A stretch of 40,876 bases of DNA from CAZMCC01 sp964564695 (GTDB lineage: Bacteria > Planctomycetota > Phycisphaerae > Phycisphaerales > UBA1924): contig CAZMCC010000025.1 in NCBI GenBank assembly GCA_964564695.1, positions 1 through 40,876 of the forward strand, in the 5' to 3' direction. Position 1 is the first letter of the stretch, and each line of letters opens with the position of its first letter. Below are positions 23,137 to 30,034 of the stretch, piece by piece. A model generated the notes under the pieces. That model worked only from the letters and a program-made list of their open reading frames with translations, was not told the DNA's origin and did no database searches. The position numbers and the translations under genes were made by a program.

Positions 23137-23757
23137 ATGCCCCTCACCCACGCCGCTCCCGACGCACTCGCCCGTGTCTACGCCAAGGCGCTGTTCGACC
23201 TGGTGCAGAGCCAGGGCGGCCAGACCGCCGTCGAGGCCGCGCTGGGCGAACTCGAGACCGTCCTCGAACTCGCGCGCTCCCAGCCCACGTTCGACGAGTT
23301 CCTCTCCTCGCAGATCCTGTCCACCAAGAACCGCGACAAGTCGCTCCGCGCGATCTTCGGCCCCTCCGCCACCCCCACCATCCTCCACTTCCTCCTCGTC
23401 CTCAACGAGAAGGGCCGTCTGGGCCACCTGCCCCCCATCGCCGCGGCGTTCGACGAGCTCGTCCAGCACGCCTTCGGGCGCGTCGAGGTCGACGTCTACA
23501 CCGCCGCCCCCGCGACCCCCGGCGAAATCGACCTCATCAAGCAGCGCCTCCGCTCGGTCCTCAACAAGGAACCGGTCATCCACCCCTACACCGACAAGAG
23601 CATGCTCGGCGGGCTCAAGCTCCAGATCGGCGACCAGCTCATCGACGCCTCGCTCTCGACCCGCCTGCGCCGCCTGCGCGACAAGCTCGCCGTCGGCGGC
23701 CTCGCGGCCCTCCGCGCCAAGGCCGACAAGATCCTCGGCGACCCGTCGAACAACTGA
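23137..23757 (+). CDS. atpH: F0F1 ATP synthase subunit delta
   Basis: 206 residues, slightly longer than E. coli delta (177). Connects the peripheral stalk to the top of F1. N-terminal helical domain (ARVYAKALFDLVQ; ELETVLELARSQPTFDEFLSS) and a C-terminal part with VEVDVYTAAPATPGEIDLIKQRL and MLGGLKLQIGDQLIDASLSTRLRRL, the family signature. The start is the ATG right after the heptamer array; the open frame reaches back to 22888 but overlaps atpF. It is the last atp gene here: atpA, G, D and C do not follow. A 136-bp inverted element and pgk come next. Confidence 0.94.
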   Translation: MPLTHAAPDALARVYAKALFDLVQSQGGQTAVEAALGELETVLELARSQPTFDEFLSSQILSTKNRDKSLRAIFGPSATPTILHFLLVLNEKGRLGHLPPIAAAFDELVQHAFGRVEVDVYTAAPATPGEIDLIKQRLRSVLNKEPVIHPYTDKSMLGGLKLQIGDQLIDASLSTRLRRLRDKLAVGGLAALRAKADKILGDPSNN

Positions 23758-23772
23758 TTCCAGCAGAAATCG

Positions 23773-23908
23773 AACGCGGAGGACGCAGAGGTCGCGGAGA
23801 AACGCGGAGACAGACAGAAGCGGTTTGGATCAGAAGCTCGCGTTTCTGCAATCTAAACTGCTTCTGACTTCTCCGCGTCCCTCCGCGCTCTCCGCGTCCT
23901 CCGCGTTC
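23773..23908. repeat. GCGGAGGAC long inverted element (9-nt period arms)
   Basis: The left arm is built of near-9-nt units (GCGGAGGAC, GCAGAGGTC, GCGGAGAAAC, GCGGAGAC). The right arm is the reverse complement (CTCCGCGTC, CTCCGCGCT, CTCCGCGTC, CTCCGCG). An inner imperfect inverted repeat, CAGAAGC with GCTTCTG, sits around a 25-30 nt loop. The second copy at 27046-27186 has the same arms and a different centre. Similar GCGGAGGAC repeats are, to my knowledge, widespread among unrelated bacteria. Confidence 0.85.
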
Positions 23909-23928
23909 TTCTTTCTCGAGAGAGTCCC

Positions 23929-25143
23929 ATGCCCAAGCAAACCATCGACCGCATCCCCGTCTCCGGCAATCGCGTCCTCATGCGGGTCGACTTCAACGTC
24001 CCCCTTGAAGACCGCGGGGGGGGGAAGATCACCGACGACCGGCGCATCCGCGAGGCCGTGCCCACCATCAAGTCCGTCCTCGGCCGCGGCGGCGCCTGCA
24101 TCTTGATGAGCCACCTCGGGCGTCCCGAGGGCAAGGGCTTCGAGGCCGAGTTCACGCTCAAGCCCGTCGCCGCTCGCCTGGGCGAACTGCTCGGCAAGCC
24201 CGTTGAGTTCCCCTCGAGCGACTGCACCGACGCCGCGGCCGAGTCCGCCGCGAAATCCGCCAGGCCCGGCGCCGTCGTCCTCCTCGAAAACGTCCGCTTC
24301 GCTCATGGCGAGAAGAAGGGCGAGCCCGAGTACGCCGCCAGGCTCGCCTCGTACGGGGACATCTACGTCAACGACGCCTTCGGCACGGCCCACCGCAAGG
24401 ACGGCTCGATGTACGCCGTCCCCAAGGCCATGACCGGCAAGCCGCGCGTCGCGGGCCTGCTGCTCCAGAAGGAGCTCAAGTTCCTCGGCGATGCGCTCGC
24501 GCACCCCGCCAAGCCCTTCGTCGTCGTGCTCGGCGGCGCGTAGGTCTCCGACAAGCTCCCGGTCATCGAGAACCTGCTCCCCAGGACCGACGCGATCATC
24601 ATCGGCGGCGCGATGGCGTACACGTTCCTCGCCGCCAAGGGCCTGAGGGTCGGGACCAGCCGGGTCGAGACCGAGATGCTCGGCGAGGCGAAGTCAATCC
24701 TCGACAAGGCCGCCGGCCTCAAGTGCGAGATCCACCTCCCCACCGACCACGTCTGCGCCACCAAGTTCGAGGAGAACGCCGCCGACGTCAAGACCTTCAC
24801 CGACAACATCGAGGGCGGCTACATGGGCCTCGATATCGGCCCCGCAACCCAGTCGCGCTACGCCGGCGTCATCACCCGCGCCAAGACCATCGTCTGGAAC
24901 GGCCCGATGGGCGTGTTCGAGTTTGCCGCGTTCCGCGCCGGCACGCTCAACGTCGCCAAGGCCATCGTCGACGCCACCGCCAAGGGCGCGACCACCATCG
25001 TCGGCGGCGGCGACTCGGCCGCGGCCGCCGAGGAATTCGGCCTCGCCAGCAAGTTCAGCCACGTCTCCACCGGCGGCGGCGCCAGCCTCGAAATGCTCGC
25101 CGGCAAGCCCTTCGAGACCGTCGAGCTGCTCGACAATGCGTAA
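23929..25143 (+). pseudogene. pgk: Phosphoglycerate kinase, interrupted by an in-frame TAG
   Basis: A complete pgk frame of 404 codons except for TAG at 24541-24543 (codon 205). Transfers phosphate between 1,3-bisphosphoglycerate and ADP in glycolysis. Before the TAG: MRVDFNVPLED, MSHLGRPEG, FGTAHRKDGS, VVLGGA. After it, in the same frame: VSDKLPVIENLL, AMAYTFLAAKG, NGPMGVFE and STGGGASLEML. The TAG replaces the Lys codon of the conserved GGAKVSDK motif (AAG to TAG, one base), a lysine near the phosphate-transfer site. All other conserved segments are intact, so the change is recent or is a base-call error. The TAA stop at 25141 is followed by a class C hairpin. No Shine-Dalgarno is strong; gagagag lies upstream. 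Confidence 0.9.
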
Positions 25144-25149
25144 GGTGCG

Positions 25150-25184
25150 TGGCATGCTCAAGCCGCTCTGGGCTTGAGCATGTC
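25150..25184. repeat. GCTYTG-loop hairpin, stem class C, after pgk
   Basis: Head GTGGC; perfect 12-bp stem CATGCTCAAGCC (25153-25164) with its complement (25171-25182) around loop GCTCTG. It lies 9 nt after the pgk stop and just before the glycosyltransferase gene. Confidence 0.88.
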
Positions 25185-25198
25185 CGGACTGCCCCGCC

Positions 25199-27046
25199 AT
25201 GTCCTCCCGCCCCCCCACCTCCCACACCCGCCGCGACCTCGCCCTCCTCGCGGCCCTGTGCCTCCTCACCTACCTCCCCGGCCTCACCACCCACGGCCTC
25301 ACCAACTGGCAAGAAGCCCAACGCGCCGTCGTCGCCCGCGAAATGCAGGCCCGCGGCGATTGGTTGGTGCCGACCATCAACAACCACCCCTATCTCGCCA
25401 AGCCCCCGCTCATCTACTGGTGCCAGCTCACCCTCGCCGAACTCACCGGCGGGGTGGGGGGGCGCGTCGGGCTGCTGCACCTTCGCCTCACCGTCGCCCT
25501 CGCCGGCCTGATCGGCGTGCTCGCGACCTACCTCGTCGCGCGACAGCTCCTCGACGACGATGACCCCGCTGCCGCCCTCCCCGCCCCCACGCAGACCCCC
25601 GCCACCACCGCCGACTGGTCGCGCCTCGCCGCTCTGTGGGCCGCACTCAGCCTCGCCACCGGCATCCTCTACGTCCGCTCCAGCCGCATCGGCGAGCTCG
25701 ACATCCTGCTCGTCCCCTTCGTCGTCATCGGCATCGGCGCGATCGCCGCGGCATGGAGAACCCACCGCACCCGCGCCCGAACGAACTACCCCGCGATCCT
25801 TCTCGCCGCAGTTTGCGCCGTCGGCGCCGCACTCACCAAAGGCCCGCCAGGATTGCTCACGCTGGGCTTGGCCGGCTACGGCGGCATCGCGCTGCACGCA
25901 TGCGCGGGGGGGGGTGCCACTACCGGCCGCTCTGGGCCGGTAGTGCTCTTCGCCCGTCTCCTCTCCGCCACCACCACCATCGCCGCCTTCATCATCTCCT
26001 TCCGCCACGCCGACCCCGGCGAGTCGCTCTCCACCACGCTCATCGGCTCCACCCTCATCGCGATCACCATCGGCGTCCTCACGCTCGTGCTCACCCGTCT
26101 CCTCCGCCCGCCCCCCGCGCGGGAACTCTTCGTCGCCTACGCCCGCACGCATCCCGTCGGCGTCCTCGGCGCCGGTGCCGCGGCCCTGTGGTACTGGGGT
26201 CACCTCGTGCGCAACCGCGTCGGTGTGGGGGGGGCCGACGCCGCCCGCCTCGTCTCCGAAGAGGCCGAAGACAACCTGCGCCTGCTCGTCCCGCAGGCCC
26301 CGCTCAACAATCTCGAAGCCGCGGCGTTCGGCGTCGGCCTCGGCTCCATCGCCGCCATCCTCGCCCTCGTCTGGCTCATCAAGGACCGACCGCGGTTCGC
26401 GGGGGGGCGACCCGGCTGGTTCATCGTGATCGCCTGGGTCGGCCTGGGCCTCGCCGCGTTCAGCCTGCTGGGCAAGGGCGTCGGCCGTTACCTCACGCCC
26501 CTGTGGCCCGGCATCGCGATCCTCGGCGGGATGTTCCTCGCCGCCGCCCTCATCGATTCACGCCGCCCGCGACTGCTCCGCACCATCCTCGTCATCATCG
26601 TGCTCGCGCTCGCGCTCACGCAGTCCTGGTACTACGGCTTCGGGCGCGAGCAATACGACGCCGACCGCTCGCCACGGGCTCTCATCGCCGAGCTCCTCGC
26701 CGCGCCGCTCGCCATCGCACCCGCCTCCATCGCCACGTTCGAGTTCCGCACCCCCGCCCTCGACTACGAACTCGACCGCTGGGTGCAGCCCGTCGGCGAC
26801 ATGGGCATGCGCCCCGGAATGGCCGGCGGCGAATCCTGGTCGCTCGACCAGCTCCGCGACCACACTCGCACCCACGGCCCCGTCACGCTCCTCGTCCGCA
26901 CCAGCGAGCCCACGAAGCGCGAGCCCGCCATCGAACGCCTCAGGGCCGCGGGTTTCGCCGTCGAATCCATCCCGACCACCGCGAAGTTCACGATCGACGC
27001 CGGCAAGGCCCCGATCGCCGCGGTCCGCGTCAAGTCCTCGGAATGA
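25199..27046 (+). CDS. GT39/ArnT-like membrane glycosyltransferase
   Basis: 615 residues with about ten hydrophobic segments. The N-terminal part has the family pattern of polyprenyl-phosphate-sugar transferases: LTNWQEAQRAVVAREM in the first extracytoplasmic loop (the usual D/E-E-A-R-Y motif), then GDWLVPTINNHPYLAKPPLIYW. It would move a sugar from a lipid carrier to lipid A, protein or another acceptor; acceptor unknown. Residues about 239-252 are encoded by a class B hairpin repeat read in frame (GATTGRSGPVV). The C-terminal 150 residues form a soluble extracytoplasmic domain. It starts 17 nt after the class C hairpin, with no Shine-Dalgarno. The TGA stop joins a GCGGAGGAC element. Confidence 0.85.
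   Translation: MSSRPPTSHTRRDLALLAALCLLTYLPGLTTHGLTNWQEAQRAVVAREMQARGDWLVPTINNHPYLAKPPLIYWCQLTLAELTGGVGGRVGLLHLRLTVALAGLIGVLATYLVARQLLDDDDPAAALPAPTQTPATTADWSRLAALWAALSLATGILYVRSSRIGELDILLVPFVVIGIGAIAAAWRTHRTRARTNYPAILLAAVCAVGAALTKGPPGLLTLGLAGYGGIALHACAGGGATTGRSGPVVLFARLLSATTTIAAFIISFRHADPGESLSTTLIGSTLIAITIGVLTLVLTRLLRPPPARELFVAYARTHPVGVLGAGAAALWYWGHLVRNRVGVGGADAARLVSEEAEDNLRLLVPQAPLNNLEAAAFGVGLGSIAAILALVWLIKDRPRFAGGRPGWFIVIAWVGLGLAAFSLLGKGVGRYLTPLWPGIAILGGMFLAAALIDSRRPRLLRTILVIIVLALALTQSWYYGFGREQYDADRSPRALIAELLAAPLAIAPASIATFEFRTPALDYELDRWVQPVGDMGMRPGMAGGESWSLDQLRDHTRTHGPVTLLVRTSEPTKREPAIERLRAAGFAVESIPTTAKFTIDAGKAPIAAVRVKSSE
25914..25952. repeat. GCTYTG-loop hairpin, class B, inside the glycosyltransferase gene
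   Basis: CACTACCGGCC, loop GCTCTG, complement (25918-25945), with head GGGTGCC and a CTTCGCCCGT tail. It is almost identical over more than 40 bp to the intergenic copy at 16838-16882. It is read in sense and in frame, so it adds a short Gly/Thr/Arg-rich segment between hydrophobic regions. Confidence 0.88.
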
Positions 27047-27186
27047 ACGCGGAGGACGCGGAGAGCGCGGAGGAACGCAGAGAGAGGAAGAGCAGGATTG
27101 GATTGAAGCACGGAACTCGAAGCACTGGCTTCAAACCAGTTCTTCCCCGACTCCGCGTTCCTCCGCGCTCTCCGCGTCCTCCGCGT
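27046..27186. repeat. GCGGAGGAC long inverted element between convergent genes
   Basis: Left arm units GCGGAGGAC, GCGGAGAGC, GCGGAGGAAC; right arm GCGTTCCTCCGC, GCTCTCCGC, GTCCTCCGC. It starts on the last base of the TGA of the glycosyltransferase gene and ends 10 nt before the mutL stop, filling the gap. The centre differs from the copy at 23773. Confidence 0.85.
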
Positions 27187-27196
27187 ACCCGCCTTG

Positions 27197-29176
27197 TCAG
27201 CTCCGCCCGAACCGCCGCTCCAGCTCGCGCAAGCTCATCCGGATGCTCGTCGGCCGCCCGTGCGGGCAGTTGCTCGACCGTTCCACGCTCTCTCGCAGCT
27301 TGAGCAGCGCCAGCAGCTCCGGCTCGCTCATCCGGTCCCCCGCCTTCACCGCGGCCTTGCACGACATCATGTCGAGCACCTCGTGCAGCGCCTGCTCGGT
27401 CCCCGGCACAAACCCCTCCGCGTCCGCCCGCTCGAGCAGCTCCTTCGTGAACTCCACCGGGTCGACGCCGCGGTCGAACAGGAAGCTCGGGAACGCGTGC
27501 ACCCCCACGCTCGACGGCCCCAGCGCCACCGCGTCCACCCCGATCTTCGCAAGCAGCGGCCGCAGCTCATCGAGCCGCGACACCACTCTCGACGGCACAT
27601 CAACAACCGCCGGCGTCAGCAGCCGCTGGCTCTCGAGCTCGCCCCCCATCACCCGCCCCGCGAGATACTCAAACATCACCCGCTCGTGCAGCGCGTGCTG
27701 ATCGATGATCACCAGCCCCTGCTCATCCTGCGTGACGACGTAGCTGTTGTGCACCTGCAGCACCGGCTTGGACGAGCCCGCATTGAACGGCGCGTTGAAC
27801 GAGCCCGCGTGCGCAAGCACCGGGGGAGCGGTCGCCGGCACGGGCGTATCGCCGCTGGCCGCAGCGTCCGCCGCAACGGTCTCTGTTTCCGGCTTCACAT
27901 CCCCCACCGCCTCACGCAACGCCTCGTACGTCACCGGCGCCGCCGCACCGCTCCCCGCCGCTCGCGTGTCAAACCGCCGGAAGAAATCGGCGAGAGCGGC
28001 CGCTGCGTTCTCCGGCGAAGTCGCCGCGCCCGGTCCCAACAGGGAACCGTCCGCCCCCGCGTCGAGCGTCCCCCATCCCGGTGCTTGCGCACCCGGGCTC
28101 GTTCCATTCCCCCCCCCAATCGCCACCGTCAGGTCCGCCCGCTTGAGCGCCTCCCGCACCGCCCGCAGCACCACCGTGTGCACCAGCGACTGGTCGCGGA
28201 ACCGCACTTCCTGCTTCTGCGGGTGCACGTTCACGTCGACCGCGCCCGGGTCCATCTCGATCATCACGACCGCCGTCGGCCACCGCCCCGGCTCGATGAG
28301 ACCGCGGTACGCCTCCTTGATGGCGTGCTGGATCGTCCTGTCACGCACGGGCCGCCCGTTCACGAACACGTACTGGGCCTTGGCCGTCGCCCGCGCGATC
28401 GAGGGGCGCCCCGCAAGCCCCCACAACGCGACGCCCCGCGTGTCGTCGAACTCGTCCGCGTGCACCTCGAGCAGCTCGCCCTCGAGCTCGCGCCCCAGGA
28501 TCGCGACCGCCCGCGCCCGCGGCCCGTGCCCCGCCGCCAGCTCGAGCGCCTTCCGCCCATCAATCACCAACTCGAACCCCACCGCCGGGTGCGCCAGCGC
28601 AAGCTGCTCGACGATGTCCGTGCTGTGCCCCTGCTCGGTCGTCGGTGTGCGAAGGAACTTTCGCCGCGCGGGCGTGTTGAAGAAAAGATTCCGCACGCTG
28701 ATGGATGTGCCGATCGGGCCCGCCGCGGGCGCCGGGTCGCTGATCGAGTCCCCCTCCGCCTTGATCTCCGCGGCCCCCGCCTGCTCGCGCGTCCGCGAGC
28801 GGATCGTCACCCGCGCCACCGACGCGATCGACGCGAGCGCCTCGCCCCGGAACCCCATCGTCGCGATGCGGTCCAGGTCGTCCGCCGCCGAGATCTTGCT
28901 CGTCGCGTGCGGCGCCAGCGCCAGCCGCAGCTCGCCCTCAGGAATCCCCGCGCCGTCGTCGCTCACCCGCACCAGCTCGACGCCGCCGGCCTCAAGCTCG
29001 ACGACGATCCGAGTCGCCCCGGCGTCGAGGGCGTTGTCGACGAGTTCCTTCACCACGCTCGCCGGGCGCTCGACGACTTCACCGGCCGCGATCTGGTTCA
29101 CCAGCAGCGCCGGCAGGGCACGGATCGGGCGGCGAACAGGCGCGGGAAGGGCGGAAACAGCGTCAACCTCGGGCAT
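27197..29176 (-). CDS. mutL: DNA mismatch repair protein MutL
   Basis: 659 residues. Links mismatch recognition by MutS to strand incision. N-terminal GHKL ATPase motifs: VVKELVDNALDAGAT, DDGAGIP, HATSKI, GFRGEALASI. After a Pro/Ala-rich linker (about 370-460) the C-terminal domain has the endonuclease motif DQHALHERVMFE (DQHAxxExxxxE), with SCKAAVKAGD and NCPHGRPTS, so it should be a nicking MutL like those of most bacteria without MutH. ATG 29176 is preferred over a GTG at 29236 because TACCGT lies exactly 6 nt upstream. Transcribed alone; the HIT gene lies 68 bp upstream in the same direction. Confidence 0.96.
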   Translation of the reverse strand: MPEVDAVSALPAPVRRPIRALPALLVNQIAAGEVVERPASVVKELVDNALDAGATRIVVELEAGGVELVRVSDDGAGIPEGELRLALAPHATSKISAADDLDRIATMGFRGEALASIASVARVTIRSRTREQAGAAEIKAEGDSISDPAPAAGPIGTSISVRNLFFNTPARRKFLRTPTTEQGHSTDIVEQLALAHPAVGFELVIDGRKALELAAGHGPRARAVAILGRELEGELLEVHADEFDDTRGVALWGLAGRPSIARATAKAQYVFVNGRPVRDRTIQHAIKEAYRGLIEPGRWPTAVVMIEMDPGAVDVNVHPQKQEVRFRDQSLVHTVVLRAVREALKRADLTVAIGGGNGTSPGAQAPGWGTLDAGADGSLLGPGAATSPENAAAALADFFRRFDTRAAGSGAAAPVTYEALREAVGDVKPETETVAADAAASGDTPVPATAPPVLAHAGSFNAPFNAGSSKPVLQVHNSYVVTQDEQGLVIIDQHALHERVMFEYLAGRVMGGELESQRLLTPAVVDVPSRVVSRLDELRPLLAKIGVDAVALGPSSVGVHAFPSFLFDRGVDPVEFTKELLERADAEGFVPGTEQALHEVLDMMSCKAAVKAGDRMSEPELLALLKLRESVERSSNCPHGRPTSIRMSLRELERRFGRS

Positions 29177-29182
29177 CCCCCA

Positions 29183-29188
29183 ACGGTA
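29183..29188 (-). promoter_or_regulatory. Putative -10 element of leaderless mutL
   Basis: TACCGT on the minus strand, 6 nt before ATG 29176, inside the shared sequence ACTACCGTTG also found before the HIT gene. No Shine-Dalgarno. Confidence 0.5.
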
Positions 29189-29201
29189 GTGCGCCCGCCC
29201 G

Positions 29202-29230
29202 GACGAGCCCGACGCGCAAGCGAGGGTTCC
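29202..29230. repeat. GACGAGCCCGACGCG repeat upstream of mutL
   Basis: A 27-nt sequence (GACGAGCCCGACGCG, then CAAGCGAGGGTT) that recurs with one mismatch in opposite orientation at 29689-29715. The two copies bracket the HIT gene and each lies about 25 nt from a start codon. It contains no strong internal hairpin. Confidence 0.75.
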
Positions 29231-29244
29231 GCCCACCCTGTCGG

Positions 29245-29664
29245 TTACACCGCCGCCGCGATCGACGCCGCCAACGCCTTCCCCGCCGCCCCGTCCAGCT
29301 TCCCCGAAGGCCAGGAAATCCCCAACCCCGCGCCGCCCTCCGCCCCCACGCCGAACTTCGGGATGATGTGAAAGTGCACATGCATCACCGCCTGGTGCGC
29401 CTCGGCTCCGTTGTTCTGCAGCACGTTGTACGCCGTCGCCCCCGTCGCCTTCATCACCGCCCTACATAGCCGCGGCAGCACCCGCCCGATCGCAGCCGCC
29501 GCGTCATCGCTCAGCGTGTCGAGCGTCACCGCCGGCTCTTTCGGCACCACCAGCGTGTGCCCGCGCGAGAGCGGCCCGATGTCCAGGAACGCGATCACGT
29601 GGGCGTCCTCGTACACCTTGTGGCACGGGATTTCCCCGGCGATGATCTTCGCAAAGATGGTCAT
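29245..29664 (-). CDS. HIT-family protein (Hint-like nucleotide hydrolase)
   Basis: 139 residues. HIT fold: FAKIIAGEIPCHKVYEDAHV near the N-terminus, HTLVVPKEP, YNVLQNNG, and the catalytic triad MHVHFHIIP (His95, His97, His99). These enzymes hydrolyse AMP-lysine, AMP-NH2 or similar purine phosphoramidates in the cytosol; the physiological substrate is unknown. ATG 29664 is the family start; TACCGT ends 6 nt before it, so the mRNA is probably leaderless. The open frame runs back to 29727 through repeat DNA. The C-terminal 25 residues (GKLDGAAGKALAASIAAAV) are an Ala-rich helix. Confidence 0.93.
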   Translation of the reverse strand: MTIFAKIIAGEIPCHKVYEDAHVIAFLDIGPLSRGHTLVVPKEPAVTLDTLSDDAAAAIGRVLPRLCRAVMKATGATAYNVLQNNGAEAHQAVMHVHFHIIPKFGVGAEGGAGLGISWPSGKLDGAAGKALAASIAAAV

Positions 29665-29670
29665 GCGGCA

Positions 29671-29676
29671 ACGGTA
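29671..29676 (-). promoter_or_regulatory. Putative -10 element of leaderless HIT gene
   Basis: TACCGT on the minus strand, 6 nt before ATG 29664, identical in sequence and spacing to that before mutL. Confidence 0.5.
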
Positions 29677-29688
29677 GTCGGGGATGCA

Positions 29689-29715
29689 AACCCTCGCTCG
29701 CGCGTCGGGCTCGTC
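29689..29715. repeat. GACGAGCCCGACGCG repeat upstream of the HIT gene (inverted copy)
   Basis: Reads AACCCTCGCTCGCG then CGTCGGGCTCGTC on the plus strand, the reverse complement of the copy at 29202-29230 with one mismatch. Confidence 0.75.
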
Positions 29716-29741
29716 ACCGTTCACCATTCACCACTCACCGC

Positions 29742-29942
29742 TCACTCGTTCTTCTTCCTCAGTTCCGACGTCAGCTCCCCCGCAAACCCCCAGTTGTCGA
29801 GCTCCACCTCGTCGATCACGATGTGCGTGTGCTCCGGCTTCTTGCTGAGCACGCGATGCAGCAGCGAGGTGATCTCCCGCACGATCTCCGCCTTCTGCTC
29901 GCGCGTCACGCCCGCCGTCACCCTGACATTGACATACGGCAC
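29742..29942 (-). CDS. 4-oxalocrotonate tautomerase-family protein
   Basis: 66 residues from GTG 29942. After removal of the initiator the chain begins with Pro (PYVNVRVTAGVTREQKAEIV), the catalytic base of the tautomerase superfamily; then LLHRVLSKKPEHTHIVIDEVELDNWGFAGEL, matching the small 4-OT fold (about 62 residues), which works as a hexamer. Usual 4-OT enzymes isomerise 2-hydroxymuconate; the true substrate here is unknown. The start is decided by Pro-1 and an AGGAG about 7-11 nt upstream; the frame is open further but through heptamer repeat. Just upstream is nadC, ending within the repeat. Confidence 0.88.
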   Translation of the reverse strand: MPYVNVRVTAGVTREQKAEIVREITSLLHRVLSKKPEHTHIVIDEVELDNWGFAGELTSELRKKNE

Positions 29943-29956
29943 AGCAGTCTCCTGAC

Positions 29957-30034
29957 GGGCAATGGGCAATCGGGAATGGGCAATGGGGAGAAGGCTTCTG
30001 TCCACCCATTGCCTATTGCCCATTCCCCATTGCC
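29957..30034. repeat. Two inverted seven-base arrays forming a large hairpin
   Basis: The left array (29957-29984) has units GGGCAAT, GGGCAAT, CGGGAAT, GGGCAAT. The right array (30005-30032) has CCCATTG, CCTATTG, CCCATTC, CCCATTG. They are near-perfect complements around about 20 nt that hold a smaller palindrome, AGAAG G CTTCT. One unit, CCTATTG, contains the nadC stop codon (TAG on the minus strand), so the repeat encodes the last residues of NadC (EAMGNGQ). Confidence 0.88.

Noticed and set aside
24541..24543. Pyrrolysine or other UAG recoding in pgk
   Set aside because: TAG ends several other genes here (ABC ATPase at 322, META lipoprotein at 3621, atpZ at 20404, nadC at 30015, RidA fusion at 38161), and no downstream recoding structure is evident. 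A single-base error or mutation is simpler.
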